A stretch of 64,000 nt of DNA, taken from NCBI RefSeq assembly GCF_000797495.1, contig NZ_JTGN01000008.1, positions 295,680 to 359,679 on the forward strand, written 5' to 3'. The translations under genes were made by a program, and so were the position numbers. The stretch's first letter is position 1; every line of letters begins with the position of its first letter. This document shows, in pieces, positions 17,839 to 26,390 of the stretch. The stretch comes from Robinsoniella peoriensis. Lineage in GTDB: Bacteria; Bacillota; Clostridia; Lachnospirales; Lachnospiraceae. The notes under the pieces are model-generated. The model did no database searches. It saw nothing but the letters and a program-made list of their open reading frames with translations, and was not told where the DNA came from.

Positions 17839-18994
17839 CTTGGGTTCTTCCCCACTTTATTTTGTCTGTATATTTTAATTCTCCTAGTTTACGAATCTTG
17901 TTCCATTCAATATTATTTTTTATAAATATTTCAATTGTGTTTTTTAATTCAATAGAAGGATTAGTAATTATTTTAAAAAAATTATCATTAGTCAAATCAC
18001 ATGGAAATAGAAAAAAATATTTTAAGCCTTGTTTCTTAAGCATTTCTTCTTTTTCTTTCAATTTTACTCTATAAGTTTCTTTTGACCTGCTACACGTTAT
18101 AATTTTATTATCATAATAACTTTTTTTGAAAAGTTCTATTATTCCGGCAATTTCTATGTAGATGTTTTCCCCGTTGATATGAACAACATAATCACAATTC
18201 ATCTTTTTTTTGTAGTTATTGATAAAGGTTGAATATTTAACATCTCTAAAGTATGATCTATTATATTCAAAACCATTATCTCTTAAAAATTTTGAAAACA
18301 TATATTCATATTGGCTAGCTGTATGTTCACCGTCTTTAAAAATATAATTTATTCCACTACCTTTTTTCCCTAACTCAATATTATGTTCAACCAACAATTC
18401 CGATAATGTCTTATCATAATATTTAAGAGCCGTTTTTCTCATTGACTTCGAATTTAACCATTTTTTATTAGAATTTATTTCTGATGTTGTAATAAAATTA
18501 CGATTATTATTGTTGACGTATTCTACTATATCTCTAATCATTATGTCAAAAGATTGCTTATCTAAATTTCTTTCCAGCATGCTTTCTTGAACTATCTCCA
18601 AACCAAGAGATCGTTTCATTTTGTTCATAGATCCCCAATATTTATTTACGATACCTATGGACACTTGATAACAACCAGTTCCACGAAAATCATCGTATAC
18701 AAGAGGTCGATTAAGGATTTTTTGCATTTTATATATTAATGATGTTGCTTTATCTTTAGTTATGAGCTTAGATACATAAAATCCACACCAATCTTCGAAT
18801 TCTCTCCAATTAGTAACTGTATTATCTGGGCATAATCTTATATACCAACGTGCATCTGGCAGATTGAATGGTTCTTTTCTTAAAAGAGCATGAGAAATTG
18901 GCTTGCCATATTTCTCACTTTTACTAATATATTCTGCTACATAGTAATCATAATCTTTTATATCAAATTTTCTTGGGTTGATTTTTCTCGTCAT
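17798..18994 (-). CDS. Homing-type endonuclease with PD-(D/E)XK-like C-terminal domain (tentative)
   Basis: 398 aa from ATG at 18994 with GAAAGG upstream. The first 215 residues form helical repeats of the kind that bind DNA in phage homing nucleases. Residues about 225-350 have a Vsr/EDxHD-like layout: an acidic helix (SQYEYMFSKFLRDNGFEYNR), then CDYVV, then IYIEIAG, then a basic helix and YFFLFPCD. The usual catalytic Lys is replaced by Ala in E-I-A. The gene is more AT-rich than its neighbours and sits beside a broken Rha gene, as expected of a selfish insertion. Confidence 0.55.
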   Translation of the reverse strand: MTRKINPRKFDIKDYDYYVAEYISKSEKYGKPISHALLRKEPFNLPDARWYIRLCPDNTVTNWREFEDWCGFYVSKLITKDKATSLIYKMQKILNRPLVYDDFRGTGCYQVSIGIVNKYWGSMNKMKRSLGLEIVQESMLERNLDKQSFDIMIRDIVEYVNNNNRNFITTSEINSNKKWLNSKSMRKTALKYYDKTLSELLVEHNIELGKKGSGINYIFKDGEHTASQYEYMFSKFLRDNGFEYNRSYFRDVKYSTFINNYKKKMNCDYVVHINGENIYIEIAGIIELFKKSYYDNKIITCSRSKETYRVKLKEKEEMLKKQGLKYFFLFPCDLTNDNFFKIITNPSIELKNTIEIFIKNNIEWNKIRKLGELKYTDKIKWGRTQVDYGEAVKKVSSY

Positions 18995-19072
18995 AAAATG
19001 CCTTTCGTTAGTAACAGACTTCGCCTCAAGAGGTGGGCTCTAAAATTTAATTTATCCGTGAGCTTTAAGAAT

Positions 19073-19207
19073 CTACCAGTATGCACTGATAATGGATAGA
19101 GCGCAAAATTGCGCAGTACTCATTAGAACTTCAATTACGGAAATACTCCTAAGCACATCTTTATGGTTTTTACCAAACTTTTCTGCGAACTCTCGACTAC
19201 TACACAT
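19073..19207 (-). pseudogene. Remnant of a Rha-family phage regulator
   Basis: The minus strand encodes MCSSREFAEKFGKNHKDVLR, which matches the start of Rha proteins (S-S-R-E-x-A-E-x-F-G-K-x-H-x-D-V-L-R). The frame stays open upstream to about 19280 without a good start and stops at TAG (19073). Further in-frame stops follow before the endonuclease start. Only 45 codons of a family normally longer than 150 residues remain. Confidence 0.6.
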
Positions 19208-19305
19208 TGGAGAATCAGAAGAACAGTCTAATCCAAACTGCAAAATCGCAGTACAGGCGAAAGCAGTTTTATAACTAAATTTGACGCATCTGTACGTCTA
19301 TTAAA

Positions 19306-19881
19306 TTAAAACAGATCACTTAACTTGTTGATTTCATCAAATATTTCTTCGATATGATAAATTCTTTTTTCCATCTCATCGATGGTATTCATTGCTTCTT
19401 CAGCATCTAGATGACACTTTATTGTTACAGTAAGGCAATTACCTTCCTCATCAACAGTGCATTTATCCCCGAGATTTAATTCGAATAAATCAAATCCCAA
19501 AATATTGTTAGACTCAATGCTGTTAAGTATTTTTGAATTACAGTCTTCGTGCACAAACGCTACATCACAATCCGTATCGTAATAACCAGCTTTATGCCAT
19601 TCATTATCCTCGTGCCACATTTTTTCAACGGTCACACCAAAATGATCAAGGTATAACACATATTCTTTATCGTAATGTTGTGTCTCATAGTCTTCAAGGT
19701 CAATACCGTGGCTGATATCAATTCCGTTACGAATCAAATTTGCCAACAGTTCTTTTATCACTGCGTATTTTCCGAAAGCACAAATTTGAGGAAATTCATT
19801 CTCAGTTATGGATAAGCAGCACAACATTTTATCCGCTAATTCATAAGTATCTTTACATTCCACATGTTGCAAATGTTCCAC
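19306..19881 (-). CDS. Acidic phage protein, unknown function
   Basis: 191 aa if started at GTG 19881; a TTG three codons in has a better-placed GGGGTGG. Strongly acidic, alpha/beta, with a helical C terminus. It lies directly after the HU gene (6 bases). I do not recognise the family. Confidence 0.55.
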   Translation of the reverse strand: MEHLQHVECKDTYELADKMLCCLSITENEFPQICAFGKYAVIKELLANLIRNGIDISHGIDLEDYETQHYDKEYVLYLDHFGVTVEKMWHEDNEWHKAGYYDTDCDVAFVHEDCNSKILNSIESNNILGFDLFELNLGDKCTVDEEGNCLTVTIKCHLDAEEAMNTIDEMEKRIYHIEEIFDEINKLSDLF

Positions 19882-19887
19882 CCCAAT

Positions 19888-20163
19888 CTATTCATTCAAT
19901 AAATATTTAAGCGATTTACTGGGTTTGAATTTAGGTGCCCTTGACGCTTCAAGCTGGATGGTTTCTTGCGTCTGAGGATTCCTGCCCACCCTTGCTGCCC
20001 GGTCTACTGATTCAAATGTTCCAAATCCTACGATGTGGACTTTTTCGCCTGCAATCATGGATTCCTGTACAGTATCAATAAAAGCCTGTAATGCTCTTTC
20101 AGCATCTTTCTTTGATAATTCCGATTTTTCGCTTATTTTTGCTGTTAATTCAACTTTGTTCAT
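19888..20163 (-). CDS. HU-family DNA-binding protein
   Basis: 91 aa from ATG at 20163 with AAGGAGA upstream. Full-length HU: N-terminal helices, GEKVHIVGFGTFE beta saddle, RVGRNPQT DNA-binding arm and the KFKPSKSLK end. It bends and compacts DNA. In SPbeta the HU-like YonN is encoded beside the YonO RNA polymerase, and here HU also lies near the polymerase gene, separated by the phosphoesterase and a small gene. Confidence 0.95.
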   Translation of the reverse strand: MNKVELTAKISEKSELSKKDAERALQAFIDTVQESMIAGEKVHIVGFGTFESVDRAARVGRNPQTQETIQLEASRAPKFKPSKSLKYLLNE

Positions 20164-20201
20164 ATGTTAATTCTCCTTATTTTCTATAATATTATTAAGT
20201 A

Positions 20202-20232
20202 GGAGAGTAGTAGTTTTACTTACGGACTCTCC
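20202..20232 (-). promoter_or_regulatory. Late-region leader hairpin E
   Basis: A 7-bp stem GGAGAGT/ACTCTCC with a larger loop lies 39 bases upstream of the HU start codon. No T tract. Same stem sequence as hairpin A. Confidence 0.5.
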
Positions 20233-20275
20233 AGTATTCTTCGATTCGTGGTTAAAATATAGTATATTGCTATCC

Positions 20276-21469
20276 CTAATCAAGCTGTATATCGTATAAA
20301 CAAACGAGACCTTTTTCGTCTAATACGGAAACTGTTTGTTCAGGTCTATTTGATTTGCGGATAGACATTGCATACTGATCGGTTCCTGAAACACATCCAC
20401 TTTCAATAACTTTTGTATCGTATACAGTGGTCATACGATTAGCGTGTCTATGCCCTAGGAGCACTATTTGAGGTTTAATTCCAAACATCATAGTAAAATT
20501 CTGTACTACGTTTGCAGGATTATCTTTATGACCATGTGCGCTAAAAATATTGTTTCCCCTGATATTAAACATAGCAATTTCGGGTTCAATAGTATTATCA
20601 CAAATATGTATATTTTCGATGTTTTGCAATCGTGCCTTTAAATAAAATGGTAAGAGGATGTCCATGTTTTCACCGTCTATAGAATCTTCCTTTTTGGCGA
20701 CAACTCTGGAATGGTTGCCGGGTGTGATATACACGTTAATGTTGCAAAAATGATTTGCCAAATTAACCAACATAGCAGAGATAAGTTCAGATATGTATTT
20801 GAATTGCTCCATTAAATCCATATTGTTTTGCAATCTCAGATTATTATGGATTAGTCCACTTAATATTTCTCCGATAACAATATAACAATTCTCTGCATTG
20901 TGCTGGTTACGAATATTAAGGATATCTGACGTATATTTGTCAATTCTATCTTTCAAGATATTTTGGTTAAATACATTTTTCCAATTATCTATCTCAACTC
21001 CTGTATGTATATCGGTGAGGTGACACAGTAAATCTGTAGCGGAGCTAATAGGAGCGGAGTGAATTTGAACATCAATAGGCTCTGTATTAGTGCATATAAT
21101 TCGCTTTACCATGTCAGAGTAAGATTCTTTTCTAGCTTCATCCCTTAAAAGCCGGTTATATTCCACACGCTCGTCAGATAATTTCTGTTTTTCCTTCTTA
21201 ACTTCTTGTACAATACGTTTGTTTTCATTGATTATATTTTGCAACTGTTGATCCGCGGTACCTAACTCTGATTTGGCATCGTTATAGCCCTTTATGTAGT
21301 TTGTAGTCTTTTTTCTGTGAGCACTTTCATCCCAATTTACTCCAAATGCTTCATTGCAGAGTTTTCCAATCTCAATATTACTTAATCCATACAATTCCTT
21401 GTTTTTATATAGACGGATACGATATGCCTTTGGTGTTTCGTTTGGCTGCATAATAGATTGACTATTCAT
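20276..21469 (-). CDS. Calcineurin-like metallophosphoesterase
   Basis: 397 aa from ATG at 21469 with AAGGAGG upstream. A helical and coiled N-terminal part (residues 1-120) is followed by a metallophosphatase domain: D-x-H in CHLTDIHTG (Asp153, His155), GNHSR near residue 250, SAHGH and LLGHRH near the end. The usual second motif GDxxD reads GEILSG, so one metal ligand is altered. Substrate unknown; phage members act on nucleic-acid ends or nucleotides. It lies in the polymerase-HU group. Confidence 0.8.
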   Translation of the reverse strand: MNSQSIMQPNETPKAYRIRLYKNKELYGLSNIEIGKLCNEAFGVNWDESAHRKKTTNYIKGYNDAKSELGTADQQLQNIINENKRIVQEVKKEKQKLSDERVEYNRLLRDEARKESYSDMVKRIICTNTEPIDVQIHSAPISSATDLLCHLTDIHTGVEIDNWKNVFNQNILKDRIDKYTSDILNIRNQHNAENCYIVIGEILSGLIHNNLRLQNNMDLMEQFKYISELISAMLVNLANHFCNINVYITPGNHSRVVAKKEDSIDGENMDILLPFYLKARLQNIENIHICDNTIEPEIAMFNIRGNNIFSAHGHKDNPANVVQNFTMMFGIKPQIVLLGHRHANRMTTVYDTKVIESGCVSGTDQYAMSIRKSNRPEQTVSVLDEKGLVCLYDIQLD

Positions 21470-21484
21470 ATGAATCCTCCTTAC

Positions 21485-21709
21485 TTAATTCTCGGAGCTT
21501 GAAGGATTCATATTTTCTTCATTTTTGACGGTAACTGAAAGGTCTATAGCCTTACCTTTAAACATTGCTAGGCAATCAGAAATTTCTATATCTTTATCCT
21601 CTTTTAGTTCATTTTTATACGTAATTGTAGTTCCATTTTTTGATAGGACTCCCTTAACAGATACTTTATCTGTAACGGTTCTACTTATATTGAGTGTGCT
21701 TTTTGCCAT
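21485..21709 (-). CDS. Small phage protein, unknown
   Basis: 74 aa from ATG at 21709 (GGAGG 10 bases upstream; an ATA codon directly before the ATG is at 8-base spacing). Short beta-rich protein with Lys/Asp/Glu clusters and a Ser-rich end. It lies between the polymerase and phosphoesterase genes. Function unknown. Confidence 0.5.
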   Translation of the reverse strand: MAKSTLNISRTVTDKVSVKGVLSKNGTTITYKNELKEDKDIEISDCLAMFKGKAIDLSVTVKNEENMNPSSSEN

Positions 21710-21778
21710 TATGTAAATATCCTCCAATTTCTTTAAAATTCCTTTTGACAATTGATAAATTAAAATATAATGATAAAA

Positions 21779-21811
21779 GGAGAAGAGTATCTGTAAATTT
21801 GTTATCTCTCC
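21779..21811 (-). promoter_or_regulatory. Late-region leader hairpin F
   Basis: GGAGAGATA and the complementary TACTCTTCTCC form an imperfect stem upstream of the gene starting at 21709 and after the polymerase gene. Sixth member of the hairpin set. Confidence 0.4.
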
Positions 21812-21931
21812 ATAAGCACCGCTACTCAATTTACAAAAAAACCAGTATTAACGCTGTTTTTTAGGTGTTTAAAAAAATTTTTTCGAAGTTTTTTTGCCAT
21901 TTTTGCAATTTTTATCAAAATAATTCTTTTT

Positions 21932-24730
21932 TTATGCTACTGTAATTTTGTCGAAGTGATAACCAAATACATCAATTTTACCGCTTGGTAATTCCATAAA
22001 TATGGAAATATGATCTTTACTTTGTTTTATAACATCAAAAAATGAGGTGTTTGGATAACCAAATAATATATTCATAATATTTCGTGACATTTTCTTGTAT
22101 TCATCCGTATCAAGTAATGTTAGTAAATAAATCATTGAACTTTTACTGAATTTAAGCTTACCAATGTATTCCACACATTCTTGCCGTTCACTTGAAGAAA
22201 GTGAAAATTTTGATTCCTTATCTAGGGACTCATCAGCATAGATTGCTTTTATTTTTGAATTACATTGTTCAATCAAAGTCAGCACTCTGTCTACTTGATC
22301 ATAATATACACTTTGTATATTATAATCACTCATATTAAGAATATCAGAAAACATAAAGTATCTTTTTTCTTTAGGTTTACCTGACTTATCAGTCTGGAAC
22401 TGGCTTATAATCTTTTGAAGGTAATCCATAGATGTGTTGTGACGTTTATAATTTTTCTTTCTGGTATCATAAAATCCTTTTGTTTTTGCTAAGTGTCCAA
22501 AGAAATTAGGTTTTATCATTCGTCCTTTTTCATCTCGTAATATCCATTTATCCTTTATTTTCTGCATTTCCTTATATGTATCTGTCGTGTATTCTTTTTT
22601 TGCTTTATCAATTTCTATTCCAGACATTACATCTAGCTGGCAAATATCGTAATATAACTCTTTAATGTCATCATATGTTGAACCATTATTCATTTTGTCC
22701 CAAAGTATGGTATTAAGCTCTTGGGAAAGATTGATGATATCACCTATTTTATTATCAGATGTTTTGATATCCAGATCGGCTTTCTCTTCGCTGGTATATT
22801 TACGTTTTCTTTTTACTGCTGGGACATGGTTCACAGGTACTTTAAACAAATGATAATTCTTTCTTGCGGCATCAATCAAAATCTGGTTATCTGTCAGAAG
22901 TACTGTATCACTGTCAAAATCACATCCAGATAACCTATCCAAGACACTTTCTCCAATACTGTTAATACAAACTATTTCATGAGAAAGATTAAAATATTTG
23001 TCTATTTCTTCATTTGCTACATTCTGTGGTAACCATATATTACCGATCGTTACATGGGGGCTACGGCTGCCAAGCAATTGCATGCCATAAGCAAAACGCT
23101 TGCAATGTATATTTCCAATCCCAATTCTTGTAATACCGTCAAATGTGCCAATTGCATGCATCAACATTTCTACTGGATTACCTAGAAGAGTAGAATAGTT
23201 TCCGTTCACAAGTACATGTCCACATCTTAAATTTTTTACAAATGATTTTGTTAGATCGTTTTTAAAATCATCGTAGAGCTTTGTTTCTGAGAATCTCTCG
23301 TTTAAGCCCAATAACCGATACACAATATCATTTTTAGAGATAAGGGGTGATAACTCAAATTCAATATCTGAAGGATATTTAATATGATATCGTAATACAG
23401 CTGGGTCAGTTTTTAACATTTTTAGGTATGATAAGGTAGGTTTCATAAATATCCTCATGTCAGACTCACTCATTTGTAGTGTGTTTAAAAGCTGGTAATG
23501 AGTTTGAACCATTCGACCATCAAAAAAATGTGTGGGTTTTTCGTATTTTACTATGCCAAATAGTGATTCTATATTATTAAACCATTCCTGAACTGAAGCA
23601 TATTTTAAATACTTGATGCTGCTGGGTGTTGTTATAATTTTTATATCTGATATTTTTTTTGCAACAGTGAAACCATTTAGTTGTGATACTTCTGTAATAT
23701 TGTTGTTCTGAAACCATTTTTGTATATTACAGTTGAAGCAGGCACTTTTAAAAAATTTGTTCCGAAGGAGCAGCATACCACGAGAAGGATATTTTTCGAA
23801 TAAGGAATTATCCATCAAGGATTGTCCATCCCAAATAGAGTTTTTTATAGTGACGGTCTGTTCATCAGTCTTAAGCCAATCATTCTCTAATCTTGTTTCA
23901 ATTACATCCTCGGTAAATATGGATTCGTAATCATCAATGACTAAGAAATTCTCGGGATAAATTTCGATTGTGTCAATGATAGAAGAGAGCGGAAGGGATA
24001 TTTGTGCCTCCAGACCTGCTAAATCCACTTCTTGCCCCTCCTTAATGGTTAATCCACACATTGCCCATTTAATCATTTTTTTATATAATCGTTCATCTAT
24101 AAATAGACATTTCCCAACTCGTGCCGATCCACCAGACCTTTTATACCTAATATATTTTATTCCATCACAATAAAACCCTTTCTTATACAGCTCTTTTCTG
24201 AGGTTTTGAACTGTATTTAATGACTTTATATTTGGTTTTGCATGATATTGCCCATCTTCAAAGTAAAAGAATTTAGTCAGATAATTGGATGAAATTGGAG
24301 ATTCTACATCCTGATTGATCTCTATCGCAATGAGTTCATCTCCATATATACATACATGGTCTGTAAAAACTATATCGTTTATGTTATATCCAAATTTGAC
24401 ATATGTATTTTTCTTTATCTTGTTATATATTTTGTTGCTATATTTAAAAGTTAGATTTATAACTTTTGTTGTATATTCATGTCCATTTTGTTCAAAACTG
24501 AAATTTGTATTTCGATAAACCTTCTCATATACTTCTCTAATCTTAAACAAATCTAGTGACTCATCCATTGTATTGATGAATTTTTTTGTATTTATATCCC
24601 CCTTTTTTTCACCATTCAAAAACCGTATATTGTAACCCAATGGTGTATTTGTGTCTTTATTGACATAATTATTTGAAATGAAAATATCTTTTGCATCAAT
24701 AGATAATATATCAATTCCGTTATTTGGCAA
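21932..24730 (-). CDS. YonO-like single-subunit two-barrel RNA polymerase
   Basis: 932 aa from a TTG at 24730 with GGAGG at 7-base spacing. The hallmark is LSGCDFDSDTVLLTD at residues 601-615: Asp604, 606 and 608 form the D-x-D-x-D metal-binding loop of double-psi beta-barrel RNA polymerases (beta-prime-type barrel; YonO, QDE-1 and crAss-like phage enzymes use the same pattern). About 50 residues earlier, GNIHCKRFAYGMQLLGSRSPHVTIGNIWLP gives the conserved Arg/Pro/His segment preceding the barrel loop in YonO-like proteins, including the G-S-R-S-P motif. Length is close to SPbeta YonO (about 900 aa), a DNA-directed phage RNA polymerase. Context (HU, phosphoesterase, then terminase and head genes downstream) agrees with SPbeta. 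Which promoters it uses is not known. Confidence 0.85.
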   Translation of the reverse strand: MPNNGIDILSIDAKDIFISNNYVNKDTNTPLGYNIRFLNGEKKGDINTKKFINTMDESLDLFKIREVYEKVYRNTNFSFEQNGHEYTTKVINLTFKYSNKIYNKIKKNTYVKFGYNINDIVFTDHVCIYGDELIAIEINQDVESPISSNYLTKFFYFEDGQYHAKPNIKSLNTVQNLRKELYKKGFYCDGIKYIRYKRSGGSARVGKCLFIDERLYKKMIKWAMCGLTIKEGQEVDLAGLEAQISLPLSSIIDTIEIYPENFLVIDDYESIFTEDVIETRLENDWLKTDEQTVTIKNSIWDGQSLMDNSLFEKYPSRGMLLLRNKFFKSACFNCNIQKWFQNNNITEVSQLNGFTVAKKISDIKIITTPSSIKYLKYASVQEWFNNIESLFGIVKYEKPTHFFDGRMVQTHYQLLNTLQMSESDMRIFMKPTLSYLKMLKTDPAVLRYHIKYPSDIEFELSPLISKNDIVYRLLGLNERFSETKLYDDFKNDLTKSFVKNLRCGHVLVNGNYSTLLGNPVEMLMHAIGTFDGITRIGIGNIHCKRFAYGMQLLGSRSPHVTIGNIWLPQNVANEEIDKYFNLSHEIVCINSIGESVLDRLSGCDFDSDTVLLTDNQILIDAARKNYHLFKVPVNHVPAVKRKRKYTSEEKADLDIKTSDNKIGDIINLSQELNTILWDKMNNGSTYDDIKELYYDICQLDVMSGIEIDKAKKEYTTDTYKEMQKIKDKWILRDEKGRMIKPNFFGHLAKTKGFYDTRKKNYKRHNTSMDYLQKIISQFQTDKSGKPKEKRYFMFSDILNMSDYNIQSVYYDQVDRVLTLIEQCNSKIKAIYADESLDKESKFSLSSSERQECVEYIGKLKFSKSSMIYLLTLLDTDEYKKMSRNIMNILFGYPNTSFFDVIKQSKDHISIFMELPSGKIDVFGYHFDKITVA

Positions 24731-24844
24731 TATATATCCTCCCTCTGTGTTTAACCACTAATGATTGAAGTATCAAACTGAGCGGCAACTTCACATCACC
24801 GTAACTCTTTAGAAATTAGTATGATGAGTATCAATCCCGTCATC

Positions 24845-25168
24845 CTAACACCTCCCATTTTCAAGCAAAGAAAATCCTCTATCCAGTGCTTCCAGCTGCT
24901 CCTCATATCGATCTATGTAGTATTTAAAGTATCCCTCGGTAAGTTTGTTGGTTATACACCTTGCCATTTCCGATTTAACGTATTTTTGATCTGCCTGTAA
25001 TTCTACGATACCACCAGCTTCATCTGGAGATTGGATCTCCGGACAATCAATATACATTTTCATTTCATACAGCCGTTTAATCTTATTCCAGTTTGCCATT
25101 GCTATTACCTCGAATCCATTCTGCAGATCAACGGAAATAGCCACCCCTAAATTTTTATATCTTAACAT
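24845..25168 (-). CDS. Small phage protein, unknown
   Basis: 107 aa from ATG at 25168 with AAGGAGGAG upstream. Mixed fold, C-terminal helical and acidic. It stands between the polymerase and the ParB group. The 24731-24844 gap has no gene. Confidence 0.55.
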   Translation of the reverse strand: MLRYKNLGVAISVDLQNGFEVIAMANWNKIKRLYEMKMYIDCPEIQSPDEAGGIVELQADQKYVKSEMARCITNKLTEGYFKYYIDRYEEQLEALDRGFSLLENGRC

Positions 25169-25274
25169 TGTTTCTCCTCCTTATAGTTAATACAGAAATT
25201 AGAAAGTTATTTACACAGTATACTTTTTATCGCTGAAGCAGTTCTAATTTGCTGTGCTTATGTTGTTATAAAGC

Positions 25275-25583
25275 TTACTGGGCAGAAGAGGCATCACAGG
25301 CTGTCTTTTCCTGCCACATTTTTCTAAATCGTTCACTTGCAGCTTTTCTCTGATCGTCAGACATCTCTCTATCCTTTTGCCGGTGGGAAATAAACCGTTT
25401 GGGGAATTTATAGCGTTTCCCATATTTTGTTTCTTCGATACACTGGTATTGTTCCGGATTATTCTTACAAAGTTTGTCCATCAGTGTGATTTCCGTGGAA
25501 TCTGATGTATATTCGATGGCAAAATCTTGATCTCTCATAAAATTGATGCAAGTTTCTTGTTCTTCAATTGCTATTCCTGGCAT
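25275..25583 (-). CDS. Small phage protein, possible DNA-binding
   Basis: 102 aa from ATG at 25583 with AGGAGG upstream. Acidic N half; basic C half (KRFISHRQKDREMSDDQRKAASERFRKMW) that could contact nucleic acid. Starts one base after the 25585 gene ends. Unknown family. Confidence 0.5.
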   Translation of the reverse strand: MPGIAIEEQETCINFMRDQDFAIEYTSDSTEITLMDKLCKNNPEQYQCIEETKYGKRYKFPKRFISHRQKDREMSDDQRKAASERFRKMWQEKTACDASSAQ

Positions 25584-25584
25584 A

Positions 25585-25767
25585 TTATTTTCCTCCTGAT
25601 TTGCTATTAGTTTTCTGGTTTCTATCGTTGAATCGCCATGCTTTCATTTGAGCATAGAGCCTATAATGATTTGGGTGATCCGTGTCAAAGTCTGCTAAGT
25701 AGATTTCTCCTGCGAAGCTTTTATGAAATTCTTCCCGTGATGGGATATGCAGTGTTATTTCAGTCAT
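25585..25767 (-). CDS. Small phage protein, unknown
   Basis: 60 aa from ATG at 25767 with GGAGG about 12 bases upstream. It has an EFHKSFAGEIYLADFDTDHPNHYRLYAQMKAWR pattern and a basic tail. Part of the tight string 26376-25275. Confidence 0.5.
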   Translation of the reverse strand: MTEITLHIPSREEFHKSFAGEIYLADFDTDHPNHYRLYAQMKAWRFNDRNQKTNSKSGGK

Positions 25768-25800
25768 GTAGTGATTTTTCCTCCAAATTATTGTTTTGTC

Positions 25801-26376
25801 CTATACGCGGATGCCAAAGAACCGTTCATAGGCATTGAATTTTTTCTTGTTTTCTATTTCGCCATCTCGATATTGGTTATGTAATACTTCAATCGCCCAA
25901 TCGTAATAACTCTGTGTGACTTCAAAATTGTTAATATATTTAAGCGCTTCAAGATATCTAGTAGGCGCTATATCTCCATAGGCACCGCAATCGAATAACT
26001 TTCGATATCCTTTGATCATTGCACCCTGGTAGAAGGATATGAGCAAAATATATTTATCGCCCTTGCTATCCCCTAGTAATTGTCTAAATCTCATATTTCT
26101 TGCTTTCCGAAGTGATTCCATTTCTGAACGAATCAGCCCGCGATCATTAACTGCATCTCTAACTTTAGTGTCTATTTCCACAGATACGGTCTCTACAACA
26201 TCACGCTTTATGGCTTCTGTACTAGTCAATAATTCTTGCTTAACCTGTTCCCTTACTCCAGTAGCCACTTCTTCTATTAACCCTGAAACAGCTATATTTA
26301 TTAATTCGTTTGATTTTGCTAAAGTGGCAGCAACTTTTTCTAATCTACTTACTCTGCCTTCAATCTTATTTTCCAT
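25801..26376 (-). CDS. ORF6C-domain protein with N-terminal coiled coil
   Basis: 191 aa from ATG at 26376 with AAGGAGT upstream. Residues 1-95 are coiled coil; residues 95-185 resemble the ORF6C module (R-x-R-Q-L-L-G, then Y-x-x-L-F and Y-L-E-A-L-K-Y-I-N). That module usually ends antirepressors, but there is no BRO/KilA N-terminal domain here. It directly follows ParB (15-base gap), so a role with partition or replication is possible. Confidence 0.6.
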   Translation of the reverse strand: MENKIEGRVSRLEKVAATLAKSNELINIAVSGLIEEVATGVREQVKQELLTSTEAIKRDVVETVSVEIDTKVRDAVNDRGLIRSEMESLRKARNMRFRQLLGDSKGDKYILLISFYQGAMIKGYRKLFDCGAYGDIAPTRYLEALKYINNFEVTQSYYDWAIEVLHNQYRDGEIENKKKFNAYERFFGIRV

Positions 26377-26390
26377 AATATTCCAACTCC

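Noticed and set aside
19000..19305. Group I intron next to the endonuclease gene
   Set aside because: Hairpins and a GCGC palindrome are present, but no P/Q/R/S-type core could be recognised, and the Rha coding remnant explains most of the stretch.
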